64,000 bases of DNA from assembly GCF_009695545.1 (NCBI RefSeq), contig NZ_VUNS01000019.1, positions 47,031-111,030 of the forward strand, given 5' to 3'. Origin of the DNA: Victivallis lenta (GTDB lineage Bacteria > Verrucomicrobiota > Lentisphaeria > Victivallales > Victivallaceae). This document shows positions 44,374 to 54,107 of this stretch, piece after piece. Position numbers and translations under genes: made by a program. Each line of letters begins with the position of its first letter. Position 1 is the first letter of the stretch. Under the pieces are notes generated by a model. That model searched no databases and had not been told where the DNA came from. It saw nothing but the letters and a program-made list of their open reading frames with translations.

Positions 44374-45216
44374 CTATTCTCCCTGTGATTGCGCGGCGGG
44401 CGCCGGGGCGCGGAAGCCGTTTTCGGCCACTGCCGCGAGGTCTTCGGCCGCCTGTTTCAACGCGGAGGTCATCAGCGTCTGAAACCGGTTATGGTCGATT
44501 TCGGATGCGGACGGACGCTGCTGTTCGCTGAGCGTCCCGGTGTAGACATTGCCGTACACGATCTGCCCGGTTCCGAGGTCGGCCACCTTCAGAATCACGT
44601 CGAGCTCCCAGGTGATGGTTTTCGTCTCGATGCCGTATCCCCTGAACGAACGTTCGCGGCTGCGGAGGTCGGAGACGGTCCCGAAAATCAGCAGCTCGGC
44701 ACCGGATTCGGCCGCAAGCTGCTGCTGGAAATGTTCCGGAAAGCCGGGCCGGGCCGCCACTTTCTCCATTGCCGCAGTAACCTGCGAAACCTCGACCGGG
44801 CGAAACAGATGATTCATCCTGCCGAGATACGCGGCCAGATATTCGCCGCCGAGAACGACCGGGCGGGCCTCTCCCCTGACGGTAAGATTGTACAGCTCAA
44901 GCGCTCTGGCCCGATTCCAGCGGTTGTCTTCGATCTGCGCGTCGCGGTTCGCCTGGTTGGTGCGGGCGCTGTCGAAGGCGTCGATCATCCGGATAAAACC
45001 CTGCATGACCCGGTTGATCGAAAGCCGGTCGGCCGTATTCAGACTTTCCTGCGCCGGAATTTCGATCTTTTTGTTTGCCGCATCGAGAAAACGTTTCTGC
45101 CCGATTATATCAGCGGTCGTGAAGTCGAGCACGCAGACCTTGTACGGGGCCGTCTCCCCCGCATACAAAGCGACGGCGGCTGCAAGGCCCAATAAAAATG
45201 AAACCGTTTTTTTCAT
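44374..45216 (-). CDS. Exported CsgG-like protein, first gene of the lipoprotein operon
   Basis: A 280-residue protein with a signal peptide (MKKTVSFLLGLAAAVALYAGE). The mature part opens with YKVCVLDFTTADIIG, the first strand of a CsgG-type domain, and later shows AELLIFGTVSDLRSR and LDVILKVADLGTGQIVYGNVYTGT. CsgG proteins form curli-secretion pores or related outer-membrane structures, but no curli subunits are nearby. The start at 45216 is set by AGGAGG just upstream. It is the first gene after the operon promoter. Confidence 0.75.
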   Translation of the reverse strand: MKKTVSFLLGLAAAVALYAGETAPYKVCVLDFTTADIIGQKRFLDAANKKIEIPAQESLNTADRLSINRVMQGFIRMIDAFDSARTNQANRDAQIEDNRWNRARALELYNLTVRGEARPVVLGGEYLAAYLGRMNHLFRPVEVSQVTAAMEKVAARPGFPEHFQQQLAAESGAELLIFGTVSDLRSRERSFRGYGIETKTITWELDVILKVADLGTGQIVYGNVYTGTLSEQQRPSASEIDHNRFQTLMTSALKQAAEDLAAVAENGFRAPAPAAQSQGE

Positions 45217-45267
45217 AACTCCTCCTGTGCGGCAGAACGGCGAAACGTCCTTTCCTTCAATGAATCT

Positions 45268-45296
45268 AACATAATGTGCGCGGCGCTCCGTGTCAA
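45268..45296 (-). promoter_or_regulatory. Promoter of the lipoprotein operon
   Basis: On the minus strand TTGACA (45296-45291), a 17-base spacer and TATGTT (45273-45268), about 50 bases before the first gene. This is one of the best promoter matches in the window. Confidence 0.85.
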
Positions 45297-45336
45297 GCGG
45301 CGGCACGCGTAAAATGCGGAAAAGAAACGGCGGGAC

Positions 45337-46590
45337 TCAATGCGCCAGCAGCACGGCGAACTGCTGCAGCAGGCCGACGGCGGCGCCGAGGATGTAGCCG
45401 AGCACCTGAATGGCGCCGAGATGTTCGGCCGCGATCCGGTTGATCATGGCGTGAAATTCCCGCACGTTCTGGTCGGCGATGGATTGCTCGATGCGGCGGT
45501 TCATGTCGAGCATGTCGATGATGAGCCGGCGGCCGTCGCGGGCCATCCAGTAGTCCAGGTAGCGCTGCAATGCCGGCAGCAGCTCCGAACGGACCCAGTT
45601 CCAGAGCGCATCCGAGCTCAGGATCTCATTCGCGGCCTGCGGAACGATTTCGGCGAGGTAGGCGTGCAGGAAATCGGCGAGCTTGACCTTGGCGCCGTCG
45701 AGAAACGCCTGGAGCTCCGGAGCGGCTTCGTCGCTGTGCAGCCACGCGCGCAGCCGCTCCGTCTGCATGGCGAGCTCTTCGCTGATGAGGCCGTGAATTT
45801 TCGCATCGCCGAGCTTCCGGGCGATCTCCCGCTCGATATCGTTCCAGTTCAGATGGTTGACGATTCCGGATGCGAAATCGCCCGAGCGCGGGATGAAGGC
45901 CAGCCGGTCGTTGACGTAGTTCCGGACGCCGTCACGCATGAATTCCCGCAGAAGCTCGCGGATCTCCGGCGTCCGCGTTTTCAGCCCGGCGACGATGCCG
46001 GAAGCGATCCGTTCCCTCGCTTGCGGCGAAGCGAGCTGCCCGGCCAGAACGTCGTCCCAGAATTTCCGCAGATTTTCCGGCGTCAGGTTCCGGTCGAGCG
46101 CCGCAAGCAGCGACTGTTCGACCCGGGGCTGCAGAAATGCGATGACCGACTCCTCGTTCTTCCGCAGCAGAAGCTGCACGGCGGAACGCACCTGCGTGAG
46201 CAGCTCGGGATCCGAAGCCATAGCCGAAATCCGGGCGCCGATCTCGCGCGAGATTTCCCCGGGTTTCAGCAGCCGCTCGGGAATCTCTTCGCCGAGTACA
46301 TGGCCGATCTTCGCCTTGTTGGCAGGAACCATCCCCTGCTTCCAAAGTCCGAGTGAAAGCAGCCGCAGCCAGTGGAAACCGGTTCGTTCATACGGCTTGA
46401 ACAACATCTCGATCGCAATGAAATTGGTCAGGAATCCGACCGCCGCCGCGGTCATGACCGGAAAAATCCAGAGCGAAAACCAGCCGGGGCCGCTCCAGCC
46501 GGTCGCGGCCTTCACGACGATCATAAGGATCGTCAGCCAGCTGATTCCCGAGAGAAACAGTAAAATTCGCGACATCCACCGGTTGTTCAT
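45337..46590 (-). CDS. DUF445 family membrane protein
   Basis: A 417-residue protein with two N-terminal membrane segments (LLFLSGISWLTILMIVV and FPVMTAAAVGFLTNFIAIEML) and a third at the C-terminus (AIQVLGYILGAAVGLLQQFAV). The motifs GFLTNFIAIEMLFKPYER and GMVPANKAKIGHVLGEEI are diagnostic of DUF445 (YheB-type). The large helical middle part probably lies outside the membrane. Function unknown. GGAG precedes the ATG. Confidence 0.88.
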   Translation of the reverse strand: MNNRWMSRILLFLSGISWLTILMIVVKAATGWSGPGWFSLWIFPVMTAAAVGFLTNFIAIEMLFKPYERTGFHWLRLLSLGLWKQGMVPANKAKIGHVLGEEIPERLLKPGEISREIGARISAMASDPELLTQVRSAVQLLLRKNEESVIAFLQPRVEQSLLAALDRNLTPENLRKFWDDVLAGQLASPQARERIASGIVAGLKTRTPEIRELLREFMRDGVRNYVNDRLAFIPRSGDFASGIVNHLNWNDIEREIARKLGDAKIHGLISEELAMQTERLRAWLHSDEAAPELQAFLDGAKVKLADFLHAYLAEIVPQAANEILSSDALWNWVRSELLPALQRYLDYWMARDGRRLIIDMLDMNRRIEQSIADQNVREFHAMINRIAAEHLGAIQVLGYILGAAVGLLQQFAVLLAH

Positions 46591-46642
46591 GGCTTCTCCT
46601 GCAGCCCGGCCGGGAAGAGTGCATCCTCCCGGTTTCCCGCCG

Positions 46643-47956
46643 TCAGCGTTCGCGGTGGTCGATGACGCGGCGCGCCTTGCCCTCGCTGCGCTGGATCGTG
46701 TTCGGGGCGACGAGCTTAACGCGGACGCGAAGTCCGATCACGCCTTCGATGGCGGCGGTCAGCCGCTGCTGAAGCCCTTCCATCGAGCGGACCTTGTCCG
46801 AAAAAAGCTCTTCCGTGACTTCAACATCGACTTCGATGTTGTCGAGTCCGTGCTCGGTGGTGAGAAGGATGTTATAGTTCGCGGTGGTCCCCTCGACCGA
46901 AAGCAGCGCCGTTTCGATCTGCGACGGAAAGACGTTCACGCCGCGGATGATGAACATGTCGTCGCTGCGGGACGAGATTCGTTCGATGCGGCGGATGGTC
47001 CGGCCGCATTCGCACGGCTCGGCGACGATGCGGGTCAGGTCGCGCGTGCGGTAGCGAATCATCGGCATCGCGTACTTCGAAAGCGTGGTCAGAACCAGTT
47101 CGCCGAATTCGCCGTCAGGCAGAACCTCCCCAGTCTCCGGATTGATGATTTCCGGGTAGAAGTGGTCCTCGAAAATATGCATGCCCTTCTGACAGCAGCA
47201 CTCGATGGCGACGCCGGGACCGATGATTTCGGAGAGACCGTAGATATCGTAAGCCTTGATGCCGGCGTCGTGCTCGATGCGCTTGCGCATCTCCTCGGTC
47301 CACGGCTCGGCGCCGAAAATGCCGGCGCGGATCGGCAGCTTGTGCATGTCGATGCCGACCGCGGCCGCCTGCTCGACCATATAGTAGAAGTAGGAGGGCG
47401 TGCAGCAGACGGCGGTGGTGCCGAAATCGCGCATCAGCATGATCTGGCGCTGCGTGTTGCCGCCGGAAGTCGGCACGACGGTCGCACCGAGCGCTTCGGC
47501 ACCGTAATGGGCGCCGAGTCCGCCGGTGAAAAGCCCGTAGCCGTACGAAACCTGAATGACGTCCTCGTGGGTGAGCCCGCAGCTCGCGAGCGCGCGTTTC
47601 ATGACCTGCATCCAGATGTCGAGATCCTGCCGGGTATAGCCGACCACGATCGGCTTGCCGGTGGTACCGCTCGAGGCGTGAAGCCGGACGACCTGCGACA
47701 TCGGAACCGCGAAGAGCCCGAACGGATACGTGTCGCGCAGGTCGGCCTTTACCGTAAACGGAAGTTTGCCGAGATCGCCCAGCGTCCGGATGCAGTCGGG
47801 CGTGAGCCCGCGCTCATCCATGCGGCTGCGGAAGAGGGTGACGTTCGTATAGGCGTGGCGGACAATTTTCTTCAGGCGTTCCAGCTGCAATTCGCGCAGG
47901 TAATCGAGCTGCACGTAATCGAGCGCACTCAAGTCATCGTTCAGGTAAAGCGACAT
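46643..47956 (-). CDS. paaK: Phenylacetate-CoA ligase family protein
   Basis: A 437-residue adenylate-forming enzyme. The N-terminal part carries the AMP-binding motif [14 protein letters not shown], with [13 protein letters not shown] and [16 protein letters not shown]; the C-terminal AMP-binding_C_2 domain has [22 protein letters not shown]. It ligates CoA to phenylacetate or a similar aryl acid. No paa degradation genes are nearby; in anaerobes such stand-alone ligases often handle indole-acetate or phenylacetate from amino acid fermentation, so specificity is open. Confidence 0.93.
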   Translation of the reverse strand: MSLYLNDDLSALDYVQLDYLRELQLERLKKIVRHAYTNVTLFRSRMDERGLTPDCIRTLGDLGKLPFTVKADLRDTYPFGLFAVPMSQVVRLHASSGTTGKPIVVGYTRQDLDIWMQVMKRALASCGLTHEDVIQVSYGYGLFTGGLGAHYGAEALGATVVPTSGGNTQRQIMLMRDFGTTAVCCTPSYFYYMVEQAAAVGIDMHKLPIRAGIFGAEPWTEEMRKRIEHDAGIKAYDIYGLSEIIGPGVAIECCCQKGMHIFEDHFYPEIINPETGEVLPDGEFGELVLTTLSKYAMPMIRYRTRDLTRIVAEPCECGRTIRRIERISSRSDDMFIIRGVNVFPSQIETALLSVEGTTANYNILLTTEHGLDNIEVDVEVTEELFSDKVRSMEGLQQRLTAAIEGVIGLRVRVKLVAPNTIQRSEGKARRVIDHRER

Positions 47957-48043
47957 TTTTTACAGACCCTCGTTTGTTTGAATCGGGTAATATACACCGC
48001 AAACCGCCGAAAAACAACCGTTCCGGCGAGAAAAGGCGGCGCT

Positions 48044-49393
48044 TCATCCGCCGGAATCCAGAAGCCGGAGCGCGCAGGCAAGCGCCTCCTCCCGCGACGC
48101 GAACGCCCCGGCAAGCTGCCGGTCGAACACCTTTTCCAGCACAGGCCGGAAGCGCGGCCCCGGCCGGACTCCCGCCGCAACGAGGTCGCGCCCCATGACG
48201 AACGGCTCCGGCAGCGTCTGCAGATGCGGCGTTTCCGCCAGCCGGTCGAGCAAAAAGACGAAGACGTCGAGAATGCCGTGACAGGCGATGCAGTCCAGCC
48301 GGTGCAGTTCGAGCTCAAGCGGAAAATTCGGGTCGGCCAGAAGCCGCCGCAGCTTCGCCGGCTTCATCCGGGGAACCGAGGCGAACCGCATGTGGTTCCG
48401 GACCGCCTGAACGATGCCGTCGCGCTCCGCCGTCGAAAAGCGGAACCGTTCGAGAATGGCGGCCGCCGTCTCCGCCCCCGCCGTCTCATGGCCGAAGAAA
48501 CGGATGCGCCCGGTTTCATCGCGGCTCTGCGTGACCGCTTTGCCGACGTCGTGCAGCAGGACGCTCCAGGCCAGCAGCGGGTCCGGCTTCGCCATATGCT
48601 CGAGCATCAGCAGCGTGTGAGTGAGAACATCTCCCTCCGGGTGAAATTCCGGCGGCTGCTCGACGCCGCGCAGCACCGCGACCTCAGGCAGCACGACCGC
48701 AAGAATCCCGGTCCGTTCGAGAAGCCGCACGGCTCCGGCCGGGTCCGGCCCGGTCAGCATCGAAGAGAGTTCGCCGCGCAGCCGCTCCCCGGTGAGTTCG
48801 CCGCACTTCGCGGCGAGACGGCGGATTGCGCGTTCGGCCGCCGGGTCCAGCCGGAACCGGAGACGCGAAACGAAGCGCACGGCCCGGAGCATCCGCAGAT
48901 AATCTTCCGAAAACCGTTCTTCGGGCTCCCCGACCGTGCGGAGGACGCCGCGTTCGAGATCATCGATTCCGCCGACCGCATCATGCACGATTTCCGTCAC
49001 CGGATCGTACCAGAGCGCATTGACGGTGAAATCCCGCCGCTGCATGTCGACGGCGAGGTCGCGCGTATACCTGACCTCGCCGGGGTGGCGCCCGTCGAGG
49101 TAGAAACGCTCCTGCCGCGCGGCGGCGACCTCGAATTCGAAACCGCCGTGCCGGACCAGCGAAACGCCGAAGCTCGCACCGACCAGACGGCTCCCGGGGA
49201 ACAGTTTCGCAAGCTCCTCCGGCCGCGCCGCAGTCACGATATCGCAGTCGGAGAGCGGCCGCCCGAGCAGGGAGTCGCGTACCCCTCCCCCGACAATCCC
49301 GCTGTCGAATCCGGCGCCCTTCAGCGTGCGGATCACCGAAGAGGCGGCTTCGAGCAGCGGCGTCGGCCGGAACTGAACCGGGAGGAGCCGCAT
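48044..49393 (-). CDS. CCA tRNA nucleotidyltransferase / poly(A) polymerase family
   Basis: This 449-residue class II nucleotidyltransferase has the head motif VGGGVRDSLLGRPLSDCDIVTAA, RRDFTVNALWYDP, an RNA-binding middle region (GTVGEPEERFSEDYLRMLRAVRF) and an HD domain (LLHDVGKAVTQSR, GHETAGAETAA). It adds CCA to tRNA 3' ends or, less likely, poly(A) tails. The nearby tRNA-Arg encodes its own CCA, so its role here may be repair. It begins 1 base after the ferredoxin-nitroreductase stop. Confidence 0.92.
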   Translation of the reverse strand: MRLLPVQFRPTPLLEAASSVIRTLKGAGFDSGIVGGGVRDSLLGRPLSDCDIVTAARPEELAKLFPGSRLVGASFGVSLVRHGGFEFEVAAARQERFYLDGRHPGEVRYTRDLAVDMQRRDFTVNALWYDPVTEIVHDAVGGIDDLERGVLRTVGEPEERFSEDYLRMLRAVRFVSRLRFRLDPAAERAIRRLAAKCGELTGERLRGELSSMLTGPDPAGAVRLLERTGILAVVLPEVAVLRGVEQPPEFHPEGDVLTHTLLMLEHMAKPDPLLAWSVLLHDVGKAVTQSRDETGRIRFFGHETAGAETAAAILERFRFSTAERDGIVQAVRNHMRFASVPRMKPAKLRRLLADPNFPLELELHRLDCIACHGILDVFVFLLDRLAETPHLQTLPEPFVMGRDLVAAGVRPGPRFRPVLEKVFDRQLAGAFASREEALACALRLLDSGG

Positions 49394-49394
49394 C

Positions 49395-50222
49395 TTATTC
49401 GACCGAGTGCATTCCGGCCGGATCCGGCTGCGTCGCGCGCGGATAACGCAGGCCGGTCGGCCCGAACAGCATGCAGTAGCCGGCTTTGTAGCCCTCCGGC
49501 AGTTTCAGCCGCGCCATAAGTTCGGGGAAATAATTGAGCGTTCCCAGGGCAAGCCCGCACCAGACCGTCCCGACGCCGAGCGACTGCGCGTAAAGCTCGA
49601 AATACGACAGCGCGATGACCGGATCGTAAGCCGGACACGGCGAATCCTCCTTCGCCGCCGCAACCACCATATGCGGCGCGCCGCGGAAGATCACGTCGCG
49701 CCCTTCGATGAACTGCCTGCGGTAACGCTCCATCCGGCTCAGGAACGGGTTGTCCGGGTCCTCCGCGAGCATGCCGGCGACCCGGTCCATGACATAATTG
49801 CGGAACGAATCCATGACCTCGACTTCGTCGATAAAGGCGAAATGCAGCGAATGCGCATTGACCCCGGTCGGCACGAAACGCAGCATGTCCTTGAGCTTGT
49901 CGAGCGTTACGCGGTCGAGATTCTCATGCCGGTAACTGCGGAACGAACGGCGATTCGCAATGAGCGACAGGATTTCGTCCGGGTCCGGAACCGCGTTGCC
50001 GGGCAGACTTTCTTCCGGATCGCGGCCGAAAATTTCGACCGCCGCGCGCGGGCAGACCGCCAGGCAGTGCTGGCAGCGGGTACAGCCCGGCTCCGCCCCC
50101 GGGATCACCCGGGGATACTCGGAATCGGGATCGAATTCAAGAATCGCCGGCGCGCAGTCGCGAATACAGGCTCCGCAGCGGATGCATTTCGATTCATCGA
50201 CATGGAATTTCAGTTCTGTCAT
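49395..50222 (-). CDS. Nitroreductase family protein with N-terminal 2[4Fe-4S] ferredoxin domain
   Basis: The product has 275 residues. Residues 1-70 form a bacterial ferredoxin with two CxxCxxCxxxC clusters (CIRCGACIRDC and CTRCQHCLAVC). The rest is a flavin nitroreductase (ANRRSFRSYRHENLD, FRGAPHMVVAAAKEDSP, SLGVGTVWCGLALGTLNY, GYCMLFGPTGLRYPR). Substrate unknown; related clostridial proteins are reduced by ferredoxin. CAGGAG precedes the ATG. The gene abuts the CCA enzyme gene with one base between. Confidence 0.92.
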   Translation of the reverse strand: MTELKFHVDESKCIRCGACIRDCAPAILEFDPDSEYPRVIPGAEPGCTRCQHCLAVCPRAAVEIFGRDPEESLPGNAVPDPDEILSLIANRRSFRSYRHENLDRVTLDKLKDMLRFVPTGVNAHSLHFAFIDEVEVMDSFRNYVMDRVAGMLAEDPDNPFLSRMERYRRQFIEGRDVIFRGAPHMVVAAAKEDSPCPAYDPVIALSYFELYAQSLGVGTVWCGLALGTLNYFPELMARLKLPEGYKAGYCMLFGPTGLRYPRATQPDPAGMHSVE

Positions 50223-50267
50223 ATTGCTTTACTCCTGTTCGGGCAAACAGCTCTCCCGTGAAACCGG

Positions 50268-52274
50268 TCACCGGTAGGCGAACTCCACCATCTGATGGCA
50301 GAGCAGCTCCGGCACAGTGAAGGAGATGCGCCCCTCTTTCTCCCGGTACGGCAGCTCCGTCCCCTGCGGAACGAGCCGGACGGAGCGGACCGGGCGGCCG
50401 AGCTTCACGGAAACTCCGACGTCGCGGAGCGGCAGCAGCTCTTCGACGACCTCGATCGGGCGGCTCTCCCTGAACGGCGAATTCGGAATTGCGATGCCCG
50501 GGCCGCCCCGGTTGACCGTATTCGCATAGAGCAGGTGCAGGACCGCCCGCTGTTCGGCAGGCTGCTCGAAGAGCGTGACCCGCGCCGTGGTCGGCAGGTT
50601 CGATTCGACCTGCCGCTCCGCGCCGATGAAGCGGCGGATCGCCTTCAGGACGAACTCCTGCAGATAAACCATGCCGAATGCGCGGTAGATCGTGAAGACC
50701 GGGTGTGCGAAATAGAGCACATTGCCGCTCATCGCGCCGGCGTCGAAGCCGGAGGGCTCCGTGCGGTACGGCGCATGCTGGTGGCTGCAGAAGTGGCGGA
50801 AGCTGCGGTTGAAATACGGGTCGAAGACCTTGCCGAGCGATTCCGCATCGCGGACCTTGATCCGGCGCGACGGAAGGTACATGACGAACGGCGTCTTCGC
50901 AAACTCCGGCGCGAAACCCGGCGCCGCTTCGATATAGTCCGGCGAATACGGACTCCAGCCCGCATCGGTGAACGGCAGGGAGAGCGCGAACGCATCCGAT
51001 CCCGCCGCGAGCCCGCTGCCGGCCGACAGGATCAGTTTGCCGCCCTGCGCGGCAAAGAGTTCGAGTTTGGCCTTCAGCGCGTCGTCGAGCCGGATGTCGT
51101 CCGGCAGCAGCAGGAACTTGTAGCGTCCGAACTCCATTCCGGAATCGATCACGTCGAACGGAATATGCGCCTCGAGCAGCAGCCGTCCGGCGCCGACGTC
51201 GCTCGGCGACTCGCGTTTGCAGTTCACCGCCGAAGAGGCGAGAATCGCGATTTCGGCCAGCGACTCGACATTGTCGCACCACGCCTCTTTCTGCTCGACC
51301 TCGGCATAGGCTTTGCCGATCAACTCATAAGTGCTCTCGTCGAGCTCGCCGTCCGGGTGGAGCTGGTCGCCGACGCTGCATTTCGAGCCGTTGGCCAGCA
51401 TCGCGGCGCACTCGTAGCGCAGCGCGTTCGGATGCTTGATCCCGCCGAATTCCCCCCAGGTCGTATGGAATTTCCCGGTCATGCCGAGAAAGTCCAGCCC
51501 GAGGTTCCGGCAGTAGGCGGCCGACATCGGGTAGTGGTCGTACCCCCAGCCGCCGGTCGGCAGGCTTTCGAGTTCGAGGTGGCTGAAATGTTTCAGGATT
51601 TCCGTGTCGCCGACCGTCACGTGGCCGCTGTTGTGGAACACCGGCATGTCGGGATTGAATTTCCGCGCCGCGGCGGTGGTGCGGACGTAATAATTCTCCA
51701 GCACCTTGCGGGCGAAGGCGATCCTGTCCGCCTCCTTCTCCGGGTCGAGCCCGGATTCCAGCATCCCTTTCATGCAGTGATTGCAGCAGCACTGCCCCTG
51801 GTTGATGATGTCGAGAAAAATGCCGTTCGCATCCGGGAACAGTTCGACCGTCTCTTCGATCAGGCTGCACAGATAGTCGAGGTACGGCGTGTTGAAACAG
51901 AGCTTGATGAAACCGCCGGTGAGCGGCTCGGGCCCCTTCCCCTCGTGCGAATACTCGTTCCATTCCGGGTGCAGCTGCGAAATCCGGTAGTTGAGTCCGG
52001 CGGTCACATAGACCGGCACCTTGACGTCGATCTCCTTCGCCGCATCCATCTGCTCGCGCAGCAGGTTGAACTTCAGATGCGGATGCATCGCCCCGACTTT
52101 GGTCGGATGGTAACTCCAGCCGTGATGACAGGCGGAAAAGCAGGTGATCGAATCGACGTGCGCCTTCTTCAGCCGCTCCTGCCACTCTTTGCGGTCGAAT
52201 TTCTCTCCGATGCCGGGGATATCCGGCGAAGTGTGAAAGTCAAGATGAACCTGACGGAATCTCAAGTGATGCAT
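50268..52274 (-). CDS. GHL6-type glycosyl hydrolase with beta-galactosidase trimerisation-like domain
   Basis: A 668-residue cytoplasmic protein (no signal peptide). Its TIM-barrel-like N-terminal part has CFSACHHGWSYHPTKVGAMHPHL, YVTAGLN, and GIFLDIINQGQCCCNHC, the hallmark Asp/Cys segment of the 'hypothetical glycosyl hydrolase 6' family. The middle part (LAEIAILASSAVNCKRESPSDVGAGRLLLEAHIPFDVI) is a GATase-like fold as in GH42 trimerisation domains. Activity is unproven; a role on fucosides or galactosides is plausible. It lies 30 bases after the phosphatase gene. Confidence 0.82.
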   Translation of the reverse strand: MHHLRFRQVHLDFHTSPDIPGIGEKFDRKEWQERLKKAHVDSITCFSACHHGWSYHPTKVGAMHPHLKFNLLREQMDAAKEIDVKVPVYVTAGLNYRISQLHPEWNEYSHEGKGPEPLTGGFIKLCFNTPYLDYLCSLIEETVELFPDANGIFLDIINQGQCCCNHCMKGMLESGLDPEKEADRIAFARKVLENYYVRTTAAARKFNPDMPVFHNSGHVTVGDTEILKHFSHLELESLPTGGWGYDHYPMSAAYCRNLGLDFLGMTGKFHTTWGEFGGIKHPNALRYECAAMLANGSKCSVGDQLHPDGELDESTYELIGKAYAEVEQKEAWCDNVESLAEIAILASSAVNCKRESPSDVGAGRLLLEAHIPFDVIDSGMEFGRYKFLLLPDDIRLDDALKAKLELFAAQGGKLILSAGSGLAAGSDAFALSLPFTDAGWSPYSPDYIEAAPGFAPEFAKTPFVMYLPSRRIKVRDAESLGKVFDPYFNRSFRHFCSHQHAPYRTEPSGFDAGAMSGNVLYFAHPVFTIYRAFGMVYLQEFVLKAIRRFIGAERQVESNLPTTARVTLFEQPAEQRAVLHLLYANTVNRGGPGIAIPNSPFRESRPIEVVEELLPLRDVGVSVKLGRPVRSVRLVPQGTELPYREKEGRISFTVPELLCHQMVEFAYR

Positions 52275-52304
52275 ACAACCTCCCTCGTCGACCTGTTTTA
52301 TCGT

Positions 52305-52943
52305 TCAAAATCCCTTGATTGCCATGACGAATTCCGGGAACGACCCGACTTCGAACTCAAACTTTTCCTCGCGCGGCTCTCCGAACCCGTAACGGGCGAG
52401 CGCGCGGTGGCAGCCGGCCCGTCGCGCGGCTTCGAGATCCGTATAGTGATCGCCGAACATCCAGCACTGTTCAGGCGGCACATTGTGCTTCCGCATCAGA
52501 GCGAACAATGCGTCCGGCTCCGGCTTGAGCGGGAAATCCGAGTCGCCGCCGATGATGTCGGCGAAACATCCGCCGACGCCGAGGCAGTCCAGAATCCTCC
52601 GGCTCGCATCGGTCGGTTTGTTCGACAGAACAGCGAGCTGGATTCCCGCTTCGCGCAGCTCCGCGAGTCCCCGCGAAACGCCCGGATAGAGCGCGGTCGT
52701 CTCGACCAGATGCCCGGCATAATAACGCTTCATGCGCCGCAGGGCTTCCTCGAAATCGACGTCGGAATCCGCAATCGCGCGGCGCACCAGGTTCGCCACG
52801 CCGTTGCCGACGAAACGGACGATCCTCTCGGTGGCAAGCGGCTCAAGCCCCATCGAACCGCGCATATGGTTCACTGCTCCGGCCAGATCGTGCCGGGAGT
52901 CGATCAGCGTCCCGTCCAGATCGAATACAATCAATTTCACCAT
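52305..52943 (-). CDS. HAD family hydrolase, probable phosphoglycolate phosphatase
   Basis: The protein has 212 residues. HAD motif I is DLDGTLIDS, motif II is in VLSNKPTDASR and motif IV is in FGDHYTDLEAAR; the helical cap between motif I and II is of the Gph type. Such enzymes remove phosphate from 2-phosphoglycolate or similar small molecules. It follows tsaD by 15 bases and precedes the GHL6 gene by 30, all on one transcript. Confidence 0.88.
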   Translation of the reverse strand: MVKLIVFDLDGTLIDSRHDLAGAVNHMRGSMGLEPLATERIVRFVGNGVANLVRRAIADSDVDFEEALRRMKRYYAGHLVETTALYPGVSRGLAELREAGIQLAVLSNKPTDASRRILDCLGVGGCFADIIGGDSDFPLKPEPDALFALMRKHNVPPEQCWMFGDHYTDLEAARRAGCHRALARYGFGEPREEKFEFEVGSFPEFVMAIKGF

Positions 52944-52958
52944 TGTTCCGTATGACTC

Positions 52959-54035
52959 CTATCCCAGAAACGGAATCTGCGTGATCTGCGGCAGCCGTGC
53001 GAACGAATCGATGTCGAATGCCGAAAATTCACGCTTCTTCCAGTAATGATATCCCAGGCCGCCGATCATGGCGGCATTGTCCGTGCAGTATTTGCGGGCC
53101 GCGAGGCGAAGCCGGACGCCCGGCGGCGTCAGCCGCTCGAACCTCTCCCGCAGAACGCTGTTGCAGGCGACGCCGCCGGCGACCACGATGGTTTTCGCGC
53201 CGGTCTCCTTCGCGGCGGCCAGCGTCTTGCGGGTCAGCACGTCGACGACGGCCTCCTGATAGGAGGCGACGGTATCCCTGAGCAGCGCCTCCGGCAGTCT
53301 GCCGCTTTCGTCCGCATGATGCTTCACATGGTAGAGCAGCGCAGTCTTGATGCCGCTGAAACTGAAATTATACCGGTTTTCCGGCGCGAGCGGTTTCCCG
53401 GCCGCGCCGGTCAGCGGGCGCGGGAATTCGAACCGGTGCGGATCTCCGCCCTCGGCCGTCCGCTGCATGACCGGGCCGCCCGGATAGCCGAGATTGAGCA
53501 GCTTCGCGCCCTTGTCGAGCGCCTCGCCCGCCGCGTCGTCGATCGTGCCGCCGAGCGCGGTCGCCTTTCCGTCCCGCCCGATGAGGACGAGCGAGGTATG
53601 TCCGCCCGAAACGACGAGCGCGAGCAGCGGGTAGCTTGCCCCGTCCTCGAGCGCGCGATTCGCCTCATCGAGGAACGCGCCGTAGATATGCCCGATGAAA
53701 TGATTGACTCCGACATACGGAATCCGGTTTCCCATCGCGAGTCCCTTTGCAAACGACAGCCCGACCAGCAGCGCCGGGATCAGGCCCGGCCCCTGCGTGA
53801 CCGCGATCGCGTCGATCTCCGCCAGCGTGACGCCGGCCTCGCGCAACGCGCCGTCGAGCACCGGCGTGAGTGCGGTCAGATGCTCGCGCGCCGCAAGCTC
53901 CGGCACCACGCCGCCGTGCGCCGCATGTTTCGCAATCTGCGACGCGACGCTGCTCGATAAAACTTCATATCCGTCTTTCACAACGGCAGCCGCGGTTTCG
54001 TCGCAGCTGGTTTCGATTCCCAGAATCAGAGCCAT
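52959..54035 (-). CDS. tsaD: tRNA N6-adenosine threonylcarbamoyltransferase TsaD
   Basis: A 358-residue ASKHA-fold enzyme that transfers threonylcarbamoyl to A37 of tRNAs decoding ANN codons. It opens with LILGIETSCDETAAAVV, carries the metal-binding HFIGHIYGA, VSGGHTSLV and the C-terminal VVAGGVACNSVLRERF and CTDNAAMIGGLG. Length is usual. It is the first gene of a transcript that also includes the HAD phosphatase and GHL6 genes. Confidence 0.97.
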   Translation of the reverse strand: MALILGIETSCDETAAAVVKDGYEVLSSSVASQIAKHAAHGGVVPELAAREHLTALTPVLDGALREAGVTLAEIDAIAVTQGPGLIPALLVGLSFAKGLAMGNRIPYVGVNHFIGHIYGAFLDEANRALEDGASYPLLALVVSGGHTSLVLIGRDGKATALGGTIDDAAGEALDKGAKLLNLGYPGGPVMQRTAEGGDPHRFEFPRPLTGAAGKPLAPENRYNFSFSGIKTALLYHVKHHADESGRLPEALLRDTVASYQEAVVDVLTRKTLAAAKETGAKTIVVAGGVACNSVLRERFERLTPPGVRLRLAARKYCTDNAAMIGGLGYHYWKKREFSAFDIDSFARLPQITQIPFLG

Positions 54036-54049
54036 TTTGAAAAAAATCC

Positions 54050-54079
54050 TTGCACAACTTGATATTTGAGAAATATACT
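54050..54079 (+). promoter_or_regulatory. Promoter of the small membrane protein gene
   Basis: TTGCAC (54050-54055), an 18-base spacer and TATACT (54074-54079), in the 72-base gap that separates this gene from the divergent tsaD. Confidence 0.55.
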
Positions 54080-54107
54080 ATATCTTTGATGCAAACACAA
54101 ATACCGT

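Noticed and set aside
45938..49519. Open frame of 1193 codons on the plus strand opposite DUF445, paaK and the CCA enzyme
   Set aside because: Same reason: low-complexity, Arg-rich translation without domains, antisense to three well-recognised genes.
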